A stretch of DNA of 64,000 nt from contig NZ_JASHKA010000023.1 in the NCBI RefSeq assembly GCF_030732845.1, forward strand, positions 1-64,000, in the 5' to 3' direction. This document shows, in pieces, positions 62,353 through 64,000 of this stretch; position 1 is the first letter of the stretch, and each line of letters begins with the position of its first letter. A program made the translations under genes and the position numbers. The notes beneath the pieces were generated by a model. The model saw only the letters and a program-made list of their open reading frames with translations, searched no databases and was not told where the DNA came from. Origin of the DNA: Roseibium sp. MMSF_3544 (GTDB lineage: Bacteria > Pseudomonadota > Alphaproteobacteria > Rhizobiales > Stappiaceae).

Positions 62353-63171
62353 ATGCAACTGACCGTTCGACACACCACTCGCTACCGGTACGACGCGCCG
62401 CTCGCAAACGCCATGCAGCAATTACGCCTGACACCGGAAAACGGGCCTGCCCAAACTGTGCTGGAATGGACGATCGACGCTCCGGGAATATCAAGGGCGA
62501 CCACCTATAAGGACGCATTCGGCAATTGTGTGCATATGGTTTCACGCAGCGAACCTGTCGAAGACGTGGAAATCACCGCGACAGGCGTCGTCGAAACGCG
62601 CGACACCAACGGCGTTCTGGGGCATGAGCCCGATGCGACTGTCCCCCCGCGCATCTACACCCGCGTAACGCCGCTCACACAGTCCAACCAGGCCATTCGA
62701 AAACTGGCTGCGCACGCTGAAGGTCACGACCGGATTGCCGGGTTCCACGATCTCATGCACGCCATCAGGTCGAAAGTCGATTACAAGGTCGGCGTCACGG
62801 ATACGTCTTCTTCCGCAGTGTCTGCGTTGGCGGCGGGTGAAGGAGTGTGCCAGGACCACGCGCATATCTTTATTGCGGCTGCCAGATCCATCGGCATTCC
62901 GGCCCGGTACGTGTCCGGGTACCTGCTTCTGGAAGACGAGCAGGCCTCCGAAGCACATCACGCCTGGGCCGAGGTCATGATAGAAGGCCTCGGCTGGACG
63001 GGGTTCGATGTCTCCAACGAAATGTGCCCGACCGATCGTTACGTCCGATTGACCGCGGGACTCGATTCCCGCTCTGCTGCGCCAATCAGAGGTATCCGGT
63101 TTGGCGGCCTTGAGGAAAATCTCCAGGTTGAGGTCGACGTGGCACAAGCAGCTTTTCAACAGCAGCAATGA
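62353..63171 (+). CDS. Transglutaminase-like protein
   Basis: 272 residues. An N-terminal beta domain (MQLTVRHTTRYRYDAPL) is followed by a transglutaminase core with catalytic Cys166 in AGEGVCQDHAHIF, His203 in EAHHAWAEV and Asp219 in WTGFDVSNE. Cytoplasmic. It could act as a protease or amide-forming enzyme on the product of the ATP-grasp gene (inference). Confidence 0.9.
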   Translation: MQLTVRHTTRYRYDAPLANAMQQLRLTPENGPAQTVLEWTIDAPGISRATTYKDAFGNCVHMVSRSEPVEDVEITATGVVETRDTNGVLGHEPDATVPPRIYTRVTPLTQSNQAIRKLAAHAEGHDRIAGFHDLMHAIRSKVDYKVGVTDTSSSAVSALAAGEGVCQDHAHIFIAAARSIGIPARYVSGYLLLEDEQASEAHHAWAEVMIEGLGWTGFDVSNEMCPTDRYVRLTAGLDSRSAAPIRGIRFGGLEENLQVEVDVAQAAFQQQQ

Positions 63172-63245
63172 ATGTCATTTTCCGGACGCCTAACCCGCGT
63201 TCACTGTGCTAACAGGGTTTGGGGTGACGTCTGAGGGGCTTGGGA

Positions 63246-63977
63246 ATGACTTATTGTGTCGGCATGAAACTGGATCGCGGCCTGGTGTTCGCCGCAGATA
63301 CACGTACCAACGCGGGCGTCGACAATATTGCGACCTACAAAAAGCTGCACGTCTGGGAGGATCCGGGGGAACGCGTCATCACGCTCCTCTCCGCAGGCAA
63401 TCTGGCGATAACCCAGGCAGTGGTTTCCATTCTCAGCGAGCACATCACGTCAGCAGAGAATGACCGCGCCACGCTCATGACGGCCAAAACCATGTTCCAG
63501 GTCGCGCGCCTGGTCGGCAGCGCAGTACGCGAGGTTAAGGCGATCGACGGCGAAGCGCTTGCCACCAGCGCAGAAAGTTTTTTCGTCACCTTTATCCTTG
63601 GAGGTCAGATCAAGGGAGAAGAACCACGGCTGTTCCAGGTTTACGCCGCCGGGAATTTCATTGAAGTTGCTGAAGACACGCCTTTCCTGCAGATCGGTGA
63701 GCACAAATACGGCAAGCCCATTCTCGATCGGGTTACGCGCCCGGGAATGCGTCTCGGCGAAGCAGCAAAACTTGTCCTGCTTTCCTTTGATTCCACGCTG
63801 CGTTCCAATCTCTCGGTCGGCATGCCGATCGACATGTTGCTTTACAACAAGGACACGTTCTCAACCGACCGGCAGGTCCGGATTGAACAGGATGACCCCT
63901 ATTTCCAGAAACTCTCTCAAGGCTGGTCTGAAAAACTGCGCACGGCCTTTGGCGAGATTGATGAATTCGACGTCTGA
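63246..63977 (+). CDS. Anbu-type proteasome-like peptidase
   Basis: 243 residues from the ATG at 63246; a TTG lies two codons earlier. The Ntn-hydrolase fold of the Anbu (ancestral beta subunit) family is recognised in MTYCVGMKLDRGLVFAADTRTNAG, where the Thr after the start Met would be the nucleophile, and in VITLLSAGNLAITQAV. Fourth gene of the conserved cluster. Substrate unknown. Confidence 0.9.
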   Translation: MTYCVGMKLDRGLVFAADTRTNAGVDNIATYKKLHVWEDPGERVITLLSAGNLAITQAVVSILSEHITSAENDRATLMTAKTMFQVARLVGSAVREVKAIDGEALATSAESFFVTFILGGQIKGEEPRLFQVYAAGNFIEVAEDTPFLQIGEHKYGKPILDRVTRPGMRLGEAAKLVLLSFDSTLRSNLSVGMPIDMLLYNKDTFSTDRQVRIEQDDPYFQKLSQGWSEKLRTAFGEIDEFDV

Positions 63978-64000
63978 ATTGCCAATACTTCGTGTCAGGA

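Overview
The window looks like a chromosomal segment of a marine-type alphaproteobacterium. Roseibium/Labrenzia-like Stappiaceae are my best guess, inferred from gene content and style rather than from a marker gene. Pointers are the sqdBDC sulfolipid operon, a LiuR/isovaleryl-CoA dehydrogenase block, split propionyl-CoA carboxylase genes, DUF1489, an Ohr/OhrR pair and an Anbu proteasome-like cluster. Backbone genes are moderately GC-rich, densely packed, and often joined by ATGA or TGATG overlaps.

Left backbone (1-22.1 kb). A secreted D,D-carboxypeptidase with a SPOR domain is followed by a VWA/J-domain gene pair, DUF1489, a DUF599 membrane protein that overlaps a nucleotide cyclase tail to tail, and a frameshifted DUF218 gene. 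Next come a globin-like protein that seems to lack its heme histidine, a ClpP-like protease and a second cyclase. A long minus-strand run follows: liuR, thioesterase, GNAT, ivd, SET methyltransferase, cupin, SDR, ureohydrolase and an ACT protein. A GH25 muramidase, a 263-bp MITE-like element, a VOC protein, divergent ohr/ohrR and mgtE close this part.

Integrated island (22139-46303, about 24 kb). It is bounded by a 19-bp direct repeat that copies the 3' end of tRNA-Leu(GAG), which is intact at the right end. Its left third has the order of a Gram-negative phage-inducible chromosomal island: integrase, AlpA-like regulator, coupled small genes, primase/helicase, an AT-rich repeat region that could be an origin, small terminase and terminators. 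The middle carries a thiol-redox/SRPBCC cluster with a hydrolase-DsbA fusion, a DsbD/ScsB-like reductase, four SRPBCC domains, a LysR regulator and a 39-residue peptide gene. The right third carries a 1244-residue LRR-Roc-COR-membrane protein and an 820-residue DUF4062-HEAT protein. These two are the best candidates for an undescribed defence or conflict system.

Right backbone (46.3-64 kb). This part holds a FliN-like protein, lipB, sqdBDC, acylphosphatase, an RNA-repair pair (HD/P-loop kinase and RNA ligase), a HAD phosphatase, pccA and pccB around a small secreted protein gene, an unknown 334-residue gene, and the four-gene cluster of circularly permuted ATP-grasp, alpha-E, transglutaminase and Anbu peptidase. 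All functions are read from motifs and remembered family features; no database search was possible.
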